From Erythrophleum ivorense (Eukaryota > Streptophyta > Magnoliopsida > Fabales > Fabaceae), in assembly GCA_026724425.1 (NCBI GenBank), contig JAIUCV010000009.1, forward strand, positions 22,139,050-22,203,049: a DNA stretch of 64,000 nt, written 5' to 3'. This document shows, piece after piece, positions 22,701 through 32,110 of the stretch. Positions within the stretch are counted from its first letter, which is position 1, and the number at the start of each line of letters is the position of its first letter. Both the position numbers and the translations under genes were made by a program. Under the pieces are notes generated by a model. It was not told the DNA's origin, did not search any database, and saw only the letters and a list, made by a program, of their open reading frames with translations.

Positions 22701-25700
22701 TCCACATTTTATTGTCATTCTCTCTGCCTAAACAAGTTAAGGATGATAACAAGGACGTGTTGAAAGCACTGAAGAGTGTGTGTGCGTCTATACATATATA
22801 TATATACATATTGTATAATAAGTGAACAATGAATTACAGTGGTTGATCTTTCAAAGAATTATCTGCTTCTTGATTCATAATAGTATAGTTACTACTTATC
22901 AGTGTATCTGTATTATAAACTATTGTACCTTAGCACGGTTACTCAATCTTCTAGAAGTTACTACCTCAAACTCCTATAAAGTTTCTATAATTAATGGTAA
23001 ATTCAATAATTTGCAATGCTTTAACTTTTATTCAACATGTTCATTGCCCCTGTGATCAAACAATGCGGACTGTCAATAATGATATTCTTATGTCAAAATT
23101 GGCTTCCATTGTACAGGGGGTGGATCCAGTACATATTGCCATCCATTTTTGTGTTTCTTGCAACTCTTATGCTCTGGCGTAGACATTTCAACAGTGGAAG
23201 ACCATTAGAAGCGTTCAGAGTAACACCTCCCCCAAATCGAAATGCAGTAGAACAACTACTAACATTACAAGAAGCCATCACCCAGGTTAAATCACTTATT
23301 CAAGCTGGAAATATTACTCTCCTGAAAATAAGAGCTCTTCTACTTGCTCTATTACCACAAGTGAGTACCCTAGTCATGGTCCATTTCTATTAGGCAAAAT
23401 TAATATGATGTATATACGGTACGCATTTTATATAGGTTTGTGCTGCATTTTAATGTGCATGACTTGTGGTTAATTTGTGCTGCATTATGTAAATCCACTT
23501 TGAATAAAGGAGCCTTATGTTTTGTGGATCATAAATGTTGGTGATCGTGTTTCGTGGCTTGCTTATTGCTGGTTTTTCTGCTCTGTTCCTCGTTGTTCTC
23601 TATTTCTGTTTAGTGTTCCATTGTTTGTTTTGTTTCTTTTTGGTTTTAGTTGTTTATTTTTTAGTTTAGTTAATATTTTAATTTGTTATTTTCTTATTTT
23701 GTTCAGATTACTAATGGGCTAAGCCCTTTTCCTGTTGTACCCTAATTTAGTCGCATGAATAAAAAGAGGAACTCAGAGAATTAACTCTAACTTATTCGGC
23801 TAAATTGAACATGGTATCAAAGCCATGACCGTGGCTGATCTCCTCACTTCAATTTGGTTGAATTAGAGGGCTGACTACCGAGAGCCATGAAGGTCAAGAT
23901 GCATCATCTGCCATGGGTCACTCTTCCTCTACTTCTATTCCTTCTTCTCATCCTTCCACCTCTGCTTCAACCACTCAACCTTCTCATGATTCCACTCCTG
24001 TATTCATCACTGGACACAAGCTTAATTTTGCAGTGGTCTTCAAGTGTCATGCTCTTCACACAAGGCAGAAGTAAAGATGGCTATCTCACAAGGGAGATGC
24101 CATGTCCAGCAGTGACTGATCCTGCCTGTAAGAGCTGGGTGGCCGACAACAGCATGGTGATGGCCTTGCTAATTAATTCTATGACTTTGGAGATTGGAAA
24201 GACGACCTTCTTTACAAATCTTCAAAGGACATATGGGACCCAGTGAAGGAGAGTTACTCCTCAATCAGAAACAGAGCTGTAATATTTGAGATTGAAAGCT
24301 TTCTTCAAAACTTTAAACAAGGGGAGAATAATGTCACTCAGTACTACCACACATCCTCATCAAAAATTGGCGACAACTTGATCTATATGAAGCACATCCA
24401 TAGTGGGCTTGCACAGTTGATGCTAATTATTTCCAACAGTTGAATGAGGAAGGAGGGATTTATAAATTCCTTCTTAGTCTAAATGACATCTTTGAAGAAG
24501 AGCAGAATTTTAAGCCTTGATCCTTGGCTGTCTCTTAGAGAAGTTTTTTTATATGGTGAAGATGGAGGAAAGTAGAAAAAGGTTAACATTTGGCAAAACA
24601 CCCAGTTGAGACTGTTGGCAATTCTGCACTAGTGGCCAAGGTTTCCTACTCAAGTGATTATAGGCTGAAAAATTAGAATAGGCCTTGGTATGAGCACTAC
24701 AACAAGGCTAGGAATTCTAAGGACAAGTGTGCTGGAAATTACATGGCAAAGGGAAACAGAAGCAAGAAGTGAGGAGGTATGCTATGACTAGTGAAGACCA
24801 GAAACCATTTGACAATTCAACAAAGAATTTGTTGAGGTGTTGCATTGTGTGCTTAAGTAACGAACCCAACCTGACAAAGTAATTGGATCAAGTCTTGTGG
24901 CTCAGTCAAGTAATTATTCCTCTGCACTAAACACACAAGCTCAGCAAGGTAATACCTGGGTGGTAGATTTTGGAACCATTATCATATGACAAGTTCCTTC
25001 ATGCCTTGACAATTTTGTTTCACAAAAGTTGCAAGAGTTGGTACAGTTAAATTGAGTGATTCTATCGTCCTAAAAAGGGTTCTCCTTTTCTATGACCTTA
25101 CTTGTAACCTACTTACTTGTAACCTACTTTCAATTAGCAAGTTCTGTAAGGACTTAAATTGTGTTGCTAATTTTAGAGTTGGCCTTGGGGGGATGATTGA
25201 CAGTGTTGAGTAGTGTGTAAGTCTCTATTTTTTTTCATGGCTATATCAAAAATTTTTGGTTACAGGGCGTTTGTGCATATCTACCATAGAAGGAAACTTA
25301 ACTTCTCTTAAATGTGTATTCCTTGGTTATTTTCCCACAAATAGAGGGAATAGGTGCTATTCTCCCATCACCAACAGTTTTTTATCACCATGGATGTGAC
25401 TTTCTTGAAACTCAACCTTACTTCCACAAAACACCCATTCAGGGGGAGAGTCAAGATGAATGGGGTTTTCTTCATATACATTTATCTCCATCCAAACCTT
25501 TAACTAGCATCCAGCCCTGATTCTTCTCATACCTGTCCAGATTTCCCTATTACAGCCCTTGCACCTTCTGTTACAGCTCCTAAACACCATGATGATCCTC
25601 CTGAGCCACCTTCTTCCACTATTACATCCCTGAACCTGTTTCACAGCTTGAACCCAAACCAAACAAGAAGAATGACAGCCACATACAGAAAGAGCTACAA

Positions 25701-28700
25701 GTCTACCCACAGAGGAAGAAAATAATTGAGCTAGAACCTCACACACTTCAATGGCAGCACAATGAGTCCCCTAGTCTAGGTAACATATATGATGAGTTCA
25801 ATGTTCCTATTGTGTTGAGGAAGGGGACTAGATCTTGTACTCTTCATCCTATTGTAAATAATGTTGCTTATAATAAGTTCTCTTCCAAAATGAAAACTTT
25901 TGTTGCCAATCTCTCACTTGAGAAATTACCTTACACTTTATTGATTAAGCCTTGCAAACACCTAAATGGAGGGTGGCTGTTCAAGGGGAGGTTAATGCAG
26001 TTGAGAAGAATGGAACTTGGGAGATAGTGGATCTTCCTAAAGGAAAGAAACTGAAGTAAAACAAAGTAGTATCAGCAGCAGCTCTGGACTTGTATTCAGC
26101 AATAAAAATAAGGATACATATATGTAGGTGGTTGACCACTCTTAGTCGGCCAAACCTAACTCCATAAAATAGAAAATAACCCATTCAAACTCCTTAATTA
26201 TTCTAGGTGAAATAAAAGGAAACAAAAACAGAAAGATAACGTTGCCTAAGAAAGAAGCATAATCTCCTAAAAACAGAAACAAATCAGGGAAATAATAAAA
26301 GGAAACAATTGACTAACGACAGAAACCAATAAGGTTAATCAAATATAATGTAGATGGGAGTATCAACTATTACAAGGCAAGGCTAGTGGCAAAAGGGTTT
26401 ACTCAAACTCATGGAGAGGATTATCAGGGGACTTTTGCTCTTGTGGCCAAGTTTAATACCATTGAAGTGCTTCTCTCATTGCCTGCAAACTTAGATTGGC
26501 TGCTCCAACAATTAGATGTGAAGAATACATTTTCTGAATGGAGATTTAGAAGAAGAGGTGTATATAGAAATACCACGTGGCTTTGATGTTGAAAAAAGTG
26601 GAAAAACAAAAGTGTGTAGACTGCACAAGTCTTTTTATAGTCTTAAGCAATCTTCTAGAGCTTGCTTTGACAAGTTCACAAAGGCTATTAGAGGCTACAG
26701 TTATAATCAGGGTCAATCTAATCATACTCTATTCACCAAGTTCTCTCCTAAAGGTAAAATAACTGTTTTGATTGTCTATGTAAACAATATAATTGTGACT
26801 AAGTGATTTTGAAGAAGAAATCAGGTGGCTAAAATGTGCTGTAGTTTCAAACCAAGTTGTTAGGTAACCTAAAGTATTTCGTCGGCATGGAAGTTGCCCA
26901 TTCAAAAAGTGGAATTGTGATGTAAGTATACCCTTGATCTTCTGAAAGTATAGCATGCTCGGTTGTAAGCCAATAGAGACTCCCATGGAAATCACATACA
27001 AGATGGGGTTCAAAGAGGATACTCCTCCTATGGACACTAGGAGATACCATAGACTTATAGGGAAACTAATATAGATCAATTTCCTAGTTAGTATAGTTAG
27101 CCCAGTTTATGAATAGGCCTACAGTGGAACTCATGTTTGCTGTTGTCAAAATCTTAAGGTACTTGAAGATAATACTAGAAAAGGGTATTTACTTTAAGAA
27201 GGGCACTAAGAGAAGTGTGGTAGTATATACTAATGCCAATTGGCAAGCTCCATTGCTGATAGGAGGTCTACCTTGAGGTATTATATCTATGTGTGGGATA
27301 ATTTGGTTACCTGGAGGAGCAAGAAGCAATCAGTATGCAAGGAATAGCGCAGAAACTGAGTAAAGGCATTCTCACAAGGAATTTATAAAGGGTTGTACTT
27401 GAAGCATCTTCTAAGTGAATTGAGAATTTATGTTGAAGTACTTATGAAAGTGCTATGTGATAATATGGCTACACTCAGTACAGTGAAGAACCCTATACAT
27501 CATGACAGAAAAAAGCATGTGAAGCTTGACCTGAATTTTATCAAGGAGAAGCTAGACAATGGGATTTTTGAACTTTGTCACCCACCTAGTCAATTTTAAG
27601 TAGCTTACTTCTTTACCAAAGCTGTGCCAAGCATTAAATTTGAGAATTTGACTAGTAAGCTAGGCATGCAGAATCTCTACTCTCCAGCTCAAGGGGGAGT
27701 GTTGGTGACCATGTTTGGTGGCTTGCATGTTTGATGGCTTGCTTATCGCTGGTTTTTCTGCTCTGTTCAGCATCATTCTTTGTTTCTGTTTAGCGATCCG
27801 TCATTTTTTTTGTTTCTTTAGTTTCAATCATTTATTTTTTAAGTATAGTTAATATTTGTTATTTTCCCATTTTGTCTAGACTACTAATGGGCTAAGCCCT
27901 TTGCCCTTTGTACCCCAGTTTAGATGCATGAATAAAAAGAGGAGGTGAGAGAGAATCAACAAATTGAACAATAAATTTTAACTTGTTATCACAATAGGGT
28001 TTATGGAAAACAAAATTTTATTAAAGAGGGGAATGAAGGATTACAACAGAAAAAGGGAAGGGATGGCCCTTCTGAATATTTATCTGAAAATGGAACACCA
28101 AAAAATTAAACAAGCTCATTAGGTCAAAATTACTCTCCAATTCCTAGCTAACTTTAGAAGAAAGAATGGGATGAATACCTACAGGTCAGAAAACCAATCT
28201 CCTCCCATAAAAAATATCTATGATGGCAATGAAACCACCTTGAAGATATGATTATTTCGTTCCAACAAATATATATATCTCAGAAAGAGGCGACTGCCAT
28301 AGAAAGTAAAAATAAGGGGCAATTGTTTACAAACTACAGCCGCACATATGCACTGTTAGGAGACAAGGTTCCGTGCGATCTACAAATCTGCAAACATATT
28401 ATAGCAGAGTTGTTTGGGTATTTGGGAGCATTGCATTTGTCCTGCCATGAGAGATTTTTATTTTTTTTAACCTGTGTTATTGGGGATTTTTTTTTTTGTG
28501 TTTTTTTTTTGGGGGGGGGGGGGGGGGGGAGGAGGTGAAGGTATCCTAGGGCTGTACTTTCACTGGCATATTTGGTTAAAGCAAAATGCTAGACATATCA
28601 ATTAGTGGTTTCTGAATGTGAATCTTTGGGATAGCATAATTTTCCTTACTTCCTTGTGGGTAATATTTGATTTTTAAAGGGGTTTCTTTCTTAGATATAG

Positions 28701-30118
28701 AGAAGGATTGATGAGGGTAGGAATTGACGTCTTATATTTCCATTTAACTTACGTGTTTGTCCTGCTAGGAGGATATCAATCCTCCTGTTATCTCATCTTT
28801 AATCCATTAAATGCGTGAAGTTTCAATCTATTCAAAGTGTTAAGAGGTATTAAGAATGTAGAAAGTTTGCAGATTAAGAGAAGTTACTTGGGATGCCACT
28901 GTTAATAGAAATTAAGGATTTAGGAGTATTAAGAAACTATGGAAAGTATTGCAGATTAATAAGAATTACTTGTGTACCCAAAGCAAAGAGTGTAAGTTTT
29001 CTTTGTTTGGTCATAATATTACAGTGTTTTTAAATGCAGTAATTTAAGGATCTCATGTAATTTTCTAGAGTATTTAAAATGCAATCTTACACTTTGTTTG
29101 GACCAAAAATAAAAAGCATTTTAACAGTACAAGAAATATTCCTAATACATGAATTTGAATTGTTGAAATTCAATGCCCTTGTATTATAGCCATGATCATC
29201 CAAATACTATTTCAGTGTAAATAGAGATTGAGGGATTAGTTTTGTGCGTACATTGTCATTAATTCTTTCAATAACATTTTGTTTCACCCCTTTATTCTCT
29301 CCCTATCTTTTTCTCTTCTATTTTCCCAACATAAAATGATCAGAAGAAAAGCAGAAGAGAATGCTACTCAGAAGTAACATTTGGACTCCTGAAAAATGAT
29401 ATTTGCTAAAAAGGTTGAACCCTAAATGCTAAAGAAAACTTGGATGAGTAGAATTATGGAAAGAAAGGTGACAAAGGCAAGCTATGTCTAAAAACGGAAC
29501 AGACCCCATCCAAAATTCCTTCTAAAAATCATACAATAACCATTACACTTTTAGGAAAATACGTTGATCTAACAATGATGAAACTGAATCTTAATCTTAT
29601 TGCATCATATATGTAGAATATTTGCAAAGGATTAGCTGTTCCGTACCAAACATAATGTTTGTCCATTGAAATCAAGTGAAAAACAACATAATTAATATCA
29701 TAATTCCTGGACTTGCCTTCCTCGCCCCCCCCCCCCTTCCTTTTCTTCTTTTATAGAGATTCCTACTAATTCAACTCTATCGTAAGTTGTATGATTTTTA
29801 AACAAATTGATGTAGTTTTTGTAATCTAAACTCATGTTTCCACAGGAAGAATTTCCTCTTACCATCTTAAATTATCCTCTTGTCCTTTAGGCTACGGAGA
29901 AGGTTGCGCTATTGCTGGTTTTCATGGCTGCAGTGTTAGCTTTTGTTCCTTTCAAACACATAATTTTGCTGGTATTTGTAGAGTTATACACGAGGGACAT
30001 GCCTTGTAGGAAACAAAGTAGTGACAGATGGGTGAGGCGGGTTAGAGAATGGTGGGTAAAAATACCAGCAGCTCCCGTCCAGCTCGTTAAGCCTGTTGAC
30101 AGCAAGAAAGTGAAATGA
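10569..30118 (+). CDS. DUF639 membrane protein, C-terminal 450 residues (five exons)
   Basis: The exons are 10569-10746, 10853-11444, 11909-12021, 23117-23360 and 29891-30118. The joined phases are consistent throughout and give one open frame to a TGA at 30116-30118. The product matches the plant DUF639 family: TNYALYFESLGVGLYEKA, TGPLGARLFDKAVMYKS, RRDYWLDICLEIFRAHKF, ETLPGGDVILETLSSRL, then ELLFPVIESAGHLQLLASW and a membrane-spanning end. Hydrophobic stretches in exons 3-5 (FLLVTCYMIL, YILPSIFVFLATLMLW, VALLLVFMAAVLAF, HIILLVFVELY) suggest about four membrane passes, followed by a basic tail. The biochemical role is unknown. Introns of 106 and 464 bp are ordinary; those of 11,095 and 6,530 bp are swollen by retroelements. 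No stop or frameshift is seen, so the gene looks intact. The 5' exons are missing from the window. Confidence 0.88.
10853..11444 (+). CDS. DUF639 gene, visible exon 2 (main domain)
   Basis: Acceptor ATTGACAG, donor GTTGAT after ...GTAATGAAG. It is the largest exon, 592 bp and fully open, starting EEPVYFEFPEFK and ending NVAVMK. It continues in frame into exon 3 in phase 0. Confidence 0.87.
11909..12021 (+). CDS. DUF639 gene, visible exon 3
   Basis: Acceptor CCTTGCAG, donor GTAATT. Encodes ELLFPVIESAGHLQLLASWK and the first hydrophobic segment, leaving in phase 2 (AG|G = Arg). Confidence 0.87.
12225..12870 (+). mobile_element. plus-strand copia fragment (integrase to linker)
   Basis: Starts inside the integrase core (KVLQTDNGRQFF, GIIHQNSCVDSPQQNG) and runs through KIFGCTSIVHLYHRGKLDP and the KCVFLGYCLTKKGYK block into the linker before RT. 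Many stops are present. There is no LTR, gag or RT, and its right end meets the oppositely oriented copia piece at about 12,860. It lies in the swollen DUF639 intron. Confidence 0.75.
12852..14491 (-). pseudogene. copia protease (rest), integrase and linker
   Basis: Open pieces: 14125-14334 (LLSISKVIQEKGC-like to VVDFYLMG), 13922-14143 (MWHYPLGHPNVKYM; YSDVWG holds the first catalytic Asp), 13728-13928 (VLRIDNGKEYFNS with the second Asp), 13305-13643 (KVFGCTCFVHLSHNNKLDP and YIFVGYSASQKGY), and 12852-13136 (acidic linker). The PQQNG/AERKN stretch carrying the catalytic Glu is interrupted by a stop near 13,690 and damaged. At least four frame breaks make it dead. Confidence 0.82.
14497..18187 (-). 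mobile_element. solo LTR of a large gypsy (chromovirus-like) element
   Basis: 3,691 bp with TG...CA ends (TGTAAAACCTTAACC ... GGATGTTACA) and a perfect 5-bp target duplication, ATTAT, at 14492-14496 and 18188-18192. It holds no gag or pol. The text is typical of long plant Tekay/Del-type LTRs, such as recurring AAATTCATAACTAATTC phrases, a TTCGAAATTACGAAAATATC stretch, and TGTAACATCC at the LTR start on the minus strand. Open frames inside (for example 16175-16531) show no family motif. The family assignment rests on LTR style only. Confidence 0.8.
18188..19271 (-). pseudogene. copia gag and start of protease
   Basis: The gag start region (18972-19241) reads PVLITGHKLNGSNYLQWSSS then VKGKGKASYLTG. 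The knuckle WCDHCHKSGHTKEACW is intact (about 18,490-18,535). The protease begins TWVVDSSVSDHMSNN; the active-site glycine is Ser here (DSS instead of DSG). The gag core between 18,720 and 18,970 is broken into short frames. The protease is then cut by the gypsy LTR. Confidence 0.82.
19272..19284 (-). other. degenerate primer binding site
   Basis: Plus strand GGCTTTGATACCT, two changes from the usual complement of the initiator tRNA-Met primer site, directly beside the LTR. Confidence 0.7.
19285..19677 (-). repeat. copia LTR shared by two tandem copies
   Basis: 393 bp from TGAAGATAAT to AACTAACA. On its left is a primer site leading into gag; on its right are a polypurine tract and RNase H. 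One LTR therefore serves as the 5' LTR of one copy and the 3' LTR of another. It contains an imperfect ~68-bp tandem duplication (19422-19490 and 19491-19558). Confidence 0.7.
19678..20520 (-). pseudogene. 3' end of a second copia copy (RT tail, RNase H, polypurine tract)
   Basis: The polypurine tract is 19678-19690. RNase H pieces are 19809-20003 (MALSICEGKWLKRSLNEL, KLYSDSQAAISIATN, KHVEINRHFI) and 20069-20275 (VDRILRYLKMTLGKGLFF). RT end residues (KGRYRHLVG-like) appear at about 20,340-20,380. Further right the order becomes mixed (a second DWVGSPIDKRST piece and a PWLL.LGASSH protease-like piece), so this is a mosaic. Confidence 0.7.
20640..20785 (+). repeat. purine-rich GAAGAAGGGG repeat
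   Basis: Imperfect repetition of AGAAGAAGGGGGAAGAAGATA-like units. Frames here (20600-20846, minus) are Ser/Phe/Leu-rich by composition only. Confidence 0.7.
20787..23116. other. remainder of the 11-kb DUF639 intron
   Basis: 20,787-21,130 is AT-rich and LTR-like (minus orientation, with a TATTTATAGAACTTTAATCC phrase), but no ends can be set. 21,130-22,380 has no motif I can name; the frame 22002-22262 is unrecognised. GCTATGGTACCATGTG at about 22,336 only loosely resembles a primer site. The rest to the acceptor at 23,116 looks like ordinary intron. Confidence 0.4.
23117..23360 (+). CDS. DUF639 gene, visible exon 4
   Basis: Acceptor ATTGTACAG, donor GTGAGT. The first base completes the Arg codon of exon 3. 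Encodes GWIQYILPSIFVFLATLMLW, then RPLEAFRVTPPPNRNAVEQL and an amphipathic helix, ending in phase 0. Confidence 0.88.
23536..23811 (+). repeat. 5' LTR
   Basis: TGTTGGTGATCGTG ... AAATTGAACA, 276 bp, preceded by ATAAA. Confidence 0.92.
23812..23824 (+). other. primer binding site (initiator tRNA-Met)
   Basis: TGGTATCAAAGCC, one base from the usual TGGTATCAGAGCC, touching the LTR end. Confidence 0.9.
23887..24480 (+). pseudogene. copia gag
   Basis: Pieces in three frames. They give a Ser/Thr/Pro-rich N-terminus, then FITGHKLNFAVVF-like and LFTQGRSKDGYLTREM, then ADNSMVMALLINSMTLEIGK, and finally ESYSSIRNRAVIFEIESFLQ and QGENNVTQYYH. At least three frameshifts. A decayed knuckle region follows (24,500-24,780). 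Confidence 0.8.
24781..25510 (+). pseudogene. copia protease remnant joined to the integrase tail
   Basis: NTWVVDFGT at about 24,950 is the protease motif with Gly context changed (DFG instead of DSG). At about 25,150-25,260 the sequence jumps from the region after protease directly to the integrase C-terminal blocks (KCVFLGYFPTNRG, then the FF-TP-QGES linker start). The whole DDE catalytic core is absent. Confidence 0.75.
25511..26810 (+). pseudogene. copia linker and reverse transcriptase with altered active site
   Basis: Pro-rich linker, then LRKGTRSCTLHPI (25,812) and EIVDLPKGKK (about 26,020). An insert follows, then YNVDGSINYYKARL and AKGFTQTHGEDYQGTFA (26,386). QQLDVKNTF retains the first Asp but is followed by a frameshift. 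MYIEIPRGFDVEKSGKTK and LYSLKQSSRA-like blocks follow. The YVDD box reads YVNN: both Asp codons have become Asn. Confidence 0.85.
26056..26335 (-). mobile_element. ~280-bp insert in RT, probably another solo LTR
   Basis: Splits the RT block between LPKGKKL and YNVDG. It is non-coding, with a TATA-like ACATATATG and a transcript-end-like run (minus strand TTTTATTGCTGAATACAAG then GCTGCTGCTGATAC). Ends and target duplication could not be set. Confidence 0.35.
27110..27660 (+). pseudogene. copia RNase H
   Basis: VVKILRYLK-like, KGIYFKKGTKRSVVVYTNAN, RRSTLRYYIYVWDN and the 69-codon frame 27393-27599 with MKVLCDNMATLSTVKNPIHH and KHVKLDLNFIKEKLDNG. Stops separate the pieces. Confidence 0.82.
27691..27699 (+). 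other. polypurine tract
   Basis: AAGGGGGAG directly before the 3' LTR. Confidence 0.92.
27700..27970 (+). repeat. 3' LTR
   Basis: TGTTGGTGACCATG ... AAATTGAACA, 271 bp, followed by ATAAA. It differs from the 5' LTR by visible substitutions and small gaps, so the insertion is not recent. Confidence 0.92.
27976..29890 (+). other. rest of the last DUF639 intron
   Basis: No coding pattern. It contains a T-run followed by a G-run (about 28,487-28,530) and a C-run (about 29,724-29,738). It ends TTGTCCTTTAG, the splice acceptor. Confidence 0.6.
29891..30118 (+). CDS. DUF639 gene, last exon
   Basis: Acceptor TCCTTTAG. 75 codons plus TGA. Encodes ATEKVALLLVFMAAVLAFVP, a second hydrophobic segment, and the tail ending PVDSKKVK. 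Confidence 0.87.
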   Translation, partial: ATEKVALLLVFMAAVLAFVPFKHIILLVFVELYTRDMPCRKQSSDRWVRRVREWWVKIPAAPVQLVKPVDSKKVK

Positions 30119-31042
30119 TGAATGTTTTTACATATATGAATTCTATTTTGTTGTAATTTGACAAAAAAAATTGTATTATTTTCCATTAATTTCATTAATC
30201 AACCAAATATTCAGATTTACTTATTCTTTTGTCTATTCTTAAAATTTTGAAATCGTCCTTTTTGGCAGCAGCTTTGCATATCCTCAGTGCTTCCCCCCTT
30301 TGTTTTGGGATCAAAACTTCCCCCTTCATGTAATCGGGTCCGGGATAACAATGTTGGGTTGACATGTCGGGGTTTTTTTTTTTTCCTTCTTTTTTTCTGT
30401 TTTTTTTTTTTTGTTTTTTTTTCCGCCGGGGGGGCGGGGGGGGGGGACGAGGGGGAGGGTGTGGTGTGGTCGGGGGAGAGGAGAACAAATTTGAATCCTC
30501 TTGCTTCTTCATCTGGATAAGCACATGCCGTTGGGTAGAAGCTGTAACATGCTAGGACTTTAATCGATACTGTTTAAAGGCTAAAAATAATAATTTCACG
30601 TGAAAAGATGACTTTTAAAGCAGTTACTATTTAAACAGTAGGTTTTAGGTAAGAATTGTAATTACTATTCGTTAAACATATAATTTAATGTGCATTACAG
30701 TATTAAATATTTATTATATTCTTATAATACTAAACAAAATTGAGTATTACTTTCATTTATATTTTGATATGTAAACAATTTTCGTTGAAAATTTAACATT
30801 CAACTCAATTAGAATAAATCAGATTGCATGACTCTGACCAAAAAAATAAATTAAATTATGTAATACATAAAAGATAGTAGTATTGAATGTTCAATACTAA
30901 AGGTGTATTGAAATGAACTCATACAATAATGATGATATAACCATTTAAAATTCTACACTCGCTCTATTTATTTTACTTTTGATACAAAATTAGAGCTTTC
31001 AAGCTAATATAGGTGCATAAAATTAAAAAAAGAAAAAAAAAT
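30119..31042 (+). other. 3' flank of the DUF639 gene; homopolymer tract
   Basis: The first ~100 bases are AT-rich 3' UTR-like sequence (AATTGTATTATTTTCC). At 30,370-30,475 a long T-run passes into a G-run; frames reading through it (Pro- or Gly-rich) are compositional. The rest is AT-rich with no gene. Confidence 0.5.
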
Positions 31043-31236
31043 TGTTATGGGGGATTAGAGAGAGATTAATTGGATTAGTTAGAATTAACTATTTGTTAGT
31101 GGAAGTTGTTAATCTTGTAACATGACTTGCATCTTTAGTAGCCTATAGATAAAGGTTGAAGTAGATTTGATTGATATGAATGATTTGAATACTAGTGTGT
31201 GTTTTCTATTATCATGTATCAATTAGTATCAAAGCC
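31043..31236 (+). repeat. candidate 5' LTR with primer binding site
   Basis: TGTTATGGGGGATTAG ... CATGTATCA (31,043-31,221) followed 2 bases later by TTAGTATCAAAGCC, a degenerate initiator tRNA-Met site. No partner LTR is recognised downstream. Confidence 0.5.
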
Positions 31237-31249
31237 TTTTTGTTACTAT

Positions 31250-32110
31250 GGGATGGAAGAAGAGCTGCGGGTTAGGATTAGCAAATGTGAGCAAAGGGTG
31301 GTGGCAATAAATGTTGTTGGAATACAAAACCTCTTTATGCAAATATTGGAGGAATTAAAGAAGATGAGAGAGCAAGCATTTCCAAAGTAGAGATGGCAAA
31401 CAAGAATTAGATGTAGACCATTGTTCAAGACTCTGATCATGGCAATCCAAGAAGAGAAAGTTGGTCAAAAAACTCAAGAGACCACCAATATCATTGGTGA
31501 AGATGCCATTAACAAAGATGAAGAAGATGATGGTGACAAAGAAGATGAACCGGATGGAGAGGCAACAAAAAAGCTAGACTTTGGGAAATTGAGAAAGGAA
31601 AGTGAACCTTCATAGAATGATAAGAATGATTGTAGAGTCTCCAGCTACAATAATTATGGTGCCTACAATAACGAATGCTTCATAAGTTTTTTGGATAATA
31701 GAACAAAGGTGAAGCTTCTTAACCTCTAGTCCATGAATCTGTCGAACAATGGAATAGAGGTGAAGCTTATTAACCTCCAAATTTTTCCAAACATAGGCAT
31801 CTCCACTACTTATATTTCCACTACACAAGGTGATGCAAGCATTTCTAGAATAGAAACCATAAAAAATTCAAGAAGAAGAGCCTTTGATCATGGAATTTGA
31901 AGAAGAGGAAGGGCATCGATTCTTGGCTAACTCAAAAGAAGAAATTCAAGATCCATTACCTTCGAACTAGAAGTTACAAGAGCCTTCCAAGTGTATCTCA
32001 GAGTCAGTGATTTCAACTATTACAATGTTAAAGTCAGAAATTACAAGTCATGATAACACAAAGTTAGAGTTTGCAATTCAAAAGATTCTATTCTTGATGG
32101 TAGATGAGGT
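31250..32110 (+). pseudogene. gag-like remnant behind the LTR
   Basis: A coiled-coil-like stretch (EELRVRISKCEQRVVAINVV, LEELKKMREQAF), then an acidic piece (NKDEEDDGDKEDEPDGEATK) and KKLDFGKLRK, separated by stops. A Glu-rich piece (EFEEEEGHRFLANSKEE) lies further on. The pattern of coil, acidic linker and KLDF resembles gag N-termini of plant gypsy elements, but no catalytic domain follows. Probably a non-autonomous or heavily decayed element. Confidence 0.35.

Larger units (their letters stand above)
23536..27970 (+). mobile_element. complete Ty1/copia retrotransposon, plus strand, defective
   Basis: Two LTRs of 276 and 271 bp, primer site, gag, protease, RT, RNase H and polypurine tract in order. 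A perfect ATAAA target duplication (23531-23535 and 27971-27975) fixes the borders. The integrase core is missing, the RT active site is changed, and there is a ~280-bp foreign insert in RT. It lies in the last DUF639 intron in the same direction as the gene. Confidence 0.92.

Noticed and set aside
30195..30555. Proline-, glycine- or phenylalanine-rich open frames on both strands
   Set aside because: They only read through the T/G homopolymer tract; no motif or splice context.
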